From positions 1 to 8,103 of the forward strand of contig JAJRQX010000204.1 of assembly GCA_024280065.1 (NCBI GenBank): DNA of 8,103 nt. Direction: 5' to 3'. Source of the stretch: Aquificota bacterium (GTDB lineage Bacteria; Aquificota; Aquificia; Aquificales; Aquificaceae). A program made the translations under genes and the position numbers. Shown here one piece after another: positions 6,367-8,103 of this stretch (its first letter is position 1; each line of letters starts with the position of its first letter). Below the pieces are notes generated by a model, which was not told the origin of the DNA, did not search any database, and saw only the letters and a list, made by a program, of their open reading frames with translations.

Positions 6367-6714
6367 ATGAGGGTCCTGCTTGTGGACGGCAACATGATAA
6401 CCTCATCCAAACTTTCTTCCCTTCTCAGGTCAGCAGGGTTTGAGGTCCTAACCGCCAAGGACTGGGAGGATGTAAAGAAAGCGCTCTCCGGAGGGGATAT
6501 AGGTGTTGTCCTCCTTAACTTTGAAGGTTCAGTGGGGGAGTCCGTTCTTAAGAGGATAAAGTCCGAGTTCCCGGAGGTGAAGGTGCTGGCTTACTGCGGA
6601 CACAAGAACGTTTCCCTTCAGGAAAGGGCGAAGGGTCTTGGAGCCGACCTTGTGGTCCCCAACTCAAAGGTGGTCGTTTCCGCACCGGAACTCCTGAGCT
6701 CACTCCTTGAGTAG
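6367..6714 (+). CDS. CheY-like pseudo-receiver protein lacking the phosphoacceptor Asp
   Basis: The 115-residue product has the five-fold beta/alpha alternation of a response-regulator receiver: MRVLLVDGN, helix, EVLTA, helix, IGVVLLNFEG, helix, VKVLAYCG, helix, and GADLVVP. Key residues are changed. The acidic pair after strand 1 is reduced to D7 followed by Gly. The phosphoacceptor position is N51. The conserved Thr/Ser region is AYC (75-77), and the Lys-Pro after strand 5 is missing. It is therefore unlikely to be phosphorylated in the usual way and may act as a constitutive or protein-binding domain. There is no output domain. The ATG at 6367 is chosen because it starts strand 1; an upstream in-frame TTG at 6346 would overlap valS. 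The gap to valS is 10 bases with no Shine-Dalgarno, so it may be expressed by coupling or from a TAATAT box (6354-6359). Homology is inferred from pattern only. Confidence 0.65.
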   Translation: MRVLLVDGNMITSSKLSSLLRSAGFEVLTAKDWEDVKKALSGGDIGVVLLNFEGSVGESVLKRIKSEFPEVKVLAYCGHKNVSLQERAKGLGADLVVPNSKVVVSAPELLSSLLE

Positions 6715-7554
6715 GTCCCTTACAAACCTCTCAAACTCCTTCTTGCTTATCTTGGCTCTGTATCCGTGACCCGGCATGATCCACTCAAACTCGTAGTCAA
6801 GGAGCCTCACCATGGACCTCTTTAACTCCTCCCAGGAGTGCCAGCAGTAGTCCCTGAAGGCAACGATCCCGTTTCTCCTCCTGCTCCAAGCGAGGTGGTC
6901 TCCTGTGAATAGGTAGCGGTTTCTGTAGAGAAGAACCATGTGGCCTCTGGTGTGGCCCGGGGTGGGTATTATCAGGAAGTCCTCCCCGAAGGGGACCGGG
7001 TCGTATCCCGTGATCTTTATCTCCGCTGAGGGGAGGACCCCTGAGTCCTCCAGGTGTATTATCCTTTTGGCGGAAAACTCTTCGGCGAACCTGTCCGCAT
7101 CCGCGACGTCGTCCTCATGGGTGAGGAATATGAACCTCACACCTCCGAGGGACCTGATCCTGTCAACCAGTCTTGGATGGTACCTTGGCGAGTCTACAAG
7201 CCAGTTGCCCTCTGGATGCTCTATAAAGTAACTCAGGGCACCGTAAGACTTCCTAGACGCCATACCGCACAGGTAAACGCCGTCCTCTATGTGTATGGGT
7301 AGTTGGTTGTATACGTTCTCTGGAACCTTTAGGGAAACAGTACCTATGGCGGACACAGGGCAGGAGACAAGAGCGAGAAAGGCGTCCCTGAGCTCCTCTT
7401 CGCTCTCGGGCTGTTTTACAACGCAGGCGGTTTCCTCTCCGTCTCCGAAAATGCCCGGAGCTATCTCCCTACATACGGAACAGTCTATGCAGCTCTCATC
7501 AACGAAAAACTCGCCTTCCGTATTGCAGGGAAGCCTTCTCTTTAGCTCAGCCAT
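6700..7554 (-). CDS. ferredoxin-domain / metallo-beta-lactamase-fold hydrolase fusion
   Basis: The 284-residue protein has two domains. Residues 1-71 form a small ferredoxin with C22-x2-C25-x2-C28 and C65-P66, enough for one [4Fe-4S] cluster. Residues about 85-284 form a metallo-beta-lactamase fold containing FLTHEDDVADA (143-153), PTPGHTRGH (197-205), TGDHLAW (217-223, D219) and MPGHG (260-264, H263). The usual THxHxDH first metal motif is replaced by THxDDVxD, while the later ligands H201, D219 and H263 remain, so metal binding is probably retained with altered geometry. No signal peptide is seen, so it is probably cytoplasmic. The substrate is unknown; redox-linked hydrolysis or thiol chemistry is only a guess. 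No Shine-Dalgarno precedes the ATG at 7554. Its last five codons overlap the end of the opposing pseudo-receiver gene. It diverges from moaC. Confidence 0.82.
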   Translation of the reverse strand: MAELKRRLPCNTEGEFFVDESCIDCSVCREIAPGIFGDGEETACVVKQPESEEELRDAFLALVSCPVSAIGTVSLKVPENVYNQLPIHIEDGVYLCGMASRKSYGALSYFIEHPEGNWLVDSPRYHPRLVDRIRSLGGVRFIFLTHEDDVADADRFAEEFSAKRIIHLEDSGVLPSAEIKITGYDPVPFGEDFLIIPTPGHTRGHMVLLYRNRYLFTGDHLAWSRRRNGIVAFRDYCWHSWEELKRSMVRLLDYEFEWIMPGHGYRAKISKKEFERFVRDLLKE

Positions 7555-7588
7555 GAAAAGAAATCTAATCGTATATATTTAAGGGAGT
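7555..7588. promoter_or_regulatory. divergent MBL-hydrolase/moaC promoter region
   Basis: The 34 bases between the two start codons are AT-rich and centred on GTATATATTTAA. On the plus strand TATATT (7574-7579) lies nine bases before the moaC ATG. On the minus strand TATATA (7577 to 7572) lies 17 bases before the hydrolase ATG, and a weaker TAGATT lies seven bases before it. Plus-strand GGGAG (7583-7587) is only one base from the moaC ATG, too close for a normal Shine-Dalgarno. The layout closely parallels the rimO/valS gap. Confidence 0.45.
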
Positions 7589-8103
7589 ATGAGGACGGTA
7601 GATGTAAGCTCAAAGTTTGAGACCCTTAGGACCTCAAGGGCATACGGCAGGATAAAACTGAAACCAGAAACTGTAAAGGCCATAAAGGAGAACAGGCTCC
7701 CCAAGGGTAATCTTCCAGAGGCCACCAAGCTTGCCGGCATATACGGTGCAAAGAGGACAGGGGACATACTCCCATTCTGCCACCCGATAGGCTTTGACTT
7801 CGTGGAGGTCCAGGTGAGGATAGGTGAGGACAGGGTTGAGGTCTTCTCCGAGGTGAGGGGTGTTGCCAGAACCGGCTACGAGATGGAGGCCCTTACCGCC
7901 GTTTCCGTAGCCCTCCTCAACGTATACGACATGTGCAAAGGCATGGATGAGAGCATGGTCATAGAAGAGATAAGGCTACTTGAGAAGTCCGGGGGGAAGA
8001 CGGACTGGATGAGAGATCTCAGAGGTGTAACCTTCAGGGTCCTTTCTTCAAGCGAGAAGCTCAAGGAGATGGCCCTCTCTTACCTCAAAGACCTCGGTGC
8101 GGA
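7589..8103 (+). CDS. moaC: cyclic pyranopterin monophosphate synthase MoaC (partial, C-terminus beyond window)
   Basis: MoaC acts with MoaA in the first step of molybdenum-cofactor synthesis, converting the GTP-derived 3',8-cyclo intermediate to cyclic pyranopterin monophosphate in the cytoplasm. The visible 171 residues contain MRTVDVSSK, AGIYGAKRTGDILPFCHPI (LPFCHP at 61-66), EMEALTAVSVALLNVYDMCK (98-117) and IRLLEKSGGK (128-137), all highly typical. The N-terminus is shorter than the common form, lacking the roughly 20-residue FTHLD-type lead. Instead of ending soon after SGGK, the frame continues for at least 34 residues (from TDWMRDLRGVTFRVLSS on) to the window edge, so there is a C-terminal extension or second domain. 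The start at 7589 gives the conserved VDVS opening. The gene is divergent from the ferredoxin-MBL gene. Confidence 0.92.
   Translation, partial: MRTVDVSSKFETLRTSRAYGRIKLKPETVKAIKENRLPKGNLPEATKLAGIYGAKRTGDILPFCHPIGFDFVEVQVRIGEDRVEVFSEVRGVARTGYEMEALTAVSVALLNVYDMCKGMDESMVIEEIRLLEKSGGKTDWMRDLRGVTFRVLSSSEKLKEMALSYLKDLGA

Noticed and set aside
6027..6458. 143-residue minus-strand frame spanning the valS end and pseudo-receiver start
   Set aside because: It crosses two better-supported plus-strand genes and has no motif or ribosome site.
1..8103. tRNA, rRNA, CRISPR array or insertion sequence
   Set aside because: The gaps between genes are 117 bases or less, and none shows a tRNA cloverleaf pattern, spaced long repeats or transposase motifs.

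Overview
The window reads like a chromosomal segment of a thermophilic bacterium of the Aquificales type (Aquifex / Hydrogenobacter / Hydrogenivirga / Thermocrinis-like). The reasons are very compact gene packing, moderate GC with heavy use of AGG/AGA (Arg) and ATA (Ile) codons, Glu/Lys/Arg-rich proteins, and a Gram-negative FadL-type outer-membrane protein. The genus assignment is inference. No mobile element, RNA gene or CRISPR array was seen, and no gap between genes exceeds about 120 bases.

Layout from left to right: (1) the 3' end of a plus-strand reading frame ending in a short coiled coil (1-72); (2) a GC-rich hairpin, probably the terminator of the next gene (92-110); (3) a minus-strand FadL/OmpP1-family outer-membrane protein (118-1437); (4) a 117-base region upstream of it, dense with short palindromes and repeats; (5) minus-strand rimO, the S12 methylthiotransferase (1555-2826); (6) a 35-base divergent promoter region; (7) plus-strand valS (2862-6356); (8) a small CheY-like pseudo-receiver 10 bases after valS (6367-6714); (9) a minus-strand ferredoxin/metallo-beta-lactamase fusion (6700-7554) whose 3' end overlaps the pseudo-receiver tail to tail by 15 bases; (10) a 34-base divergent region; (11) moaC, which runs off the right edge (7589-8103).

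Functionally, rimO (ribosomal protein modification) and valS (tRNA charging) are divergent translation genes. moaC belongs to molybdenum-cofactor synthesis. The outer-membrane protein, pseudo-receiver and ferredoxin-MBL protein have no clear pathway link to their neighbours.

The most unusual items are these. ValRS is 1164 residues long and appears to carry two large extra segments (about 160 and 100 residues), one of them splitting its zinc-ribbon cysteine pairs. All genes with a visible start except the outer-membrane protein lack a well-placed Shine-Dalgarno and have -10-like boxes 7-9 bases before ATG, suggesting leaderless mRNAs. The small receiver-like protein has Asn at the phosphoacceptor position. 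The MBL enzyme has an altered metal motif. The region upstream of the outer-membrane gene has repeated TTCWGAA sites and a leader hairpin that could switch between two pairings. No multi-gene novel system can be supported.
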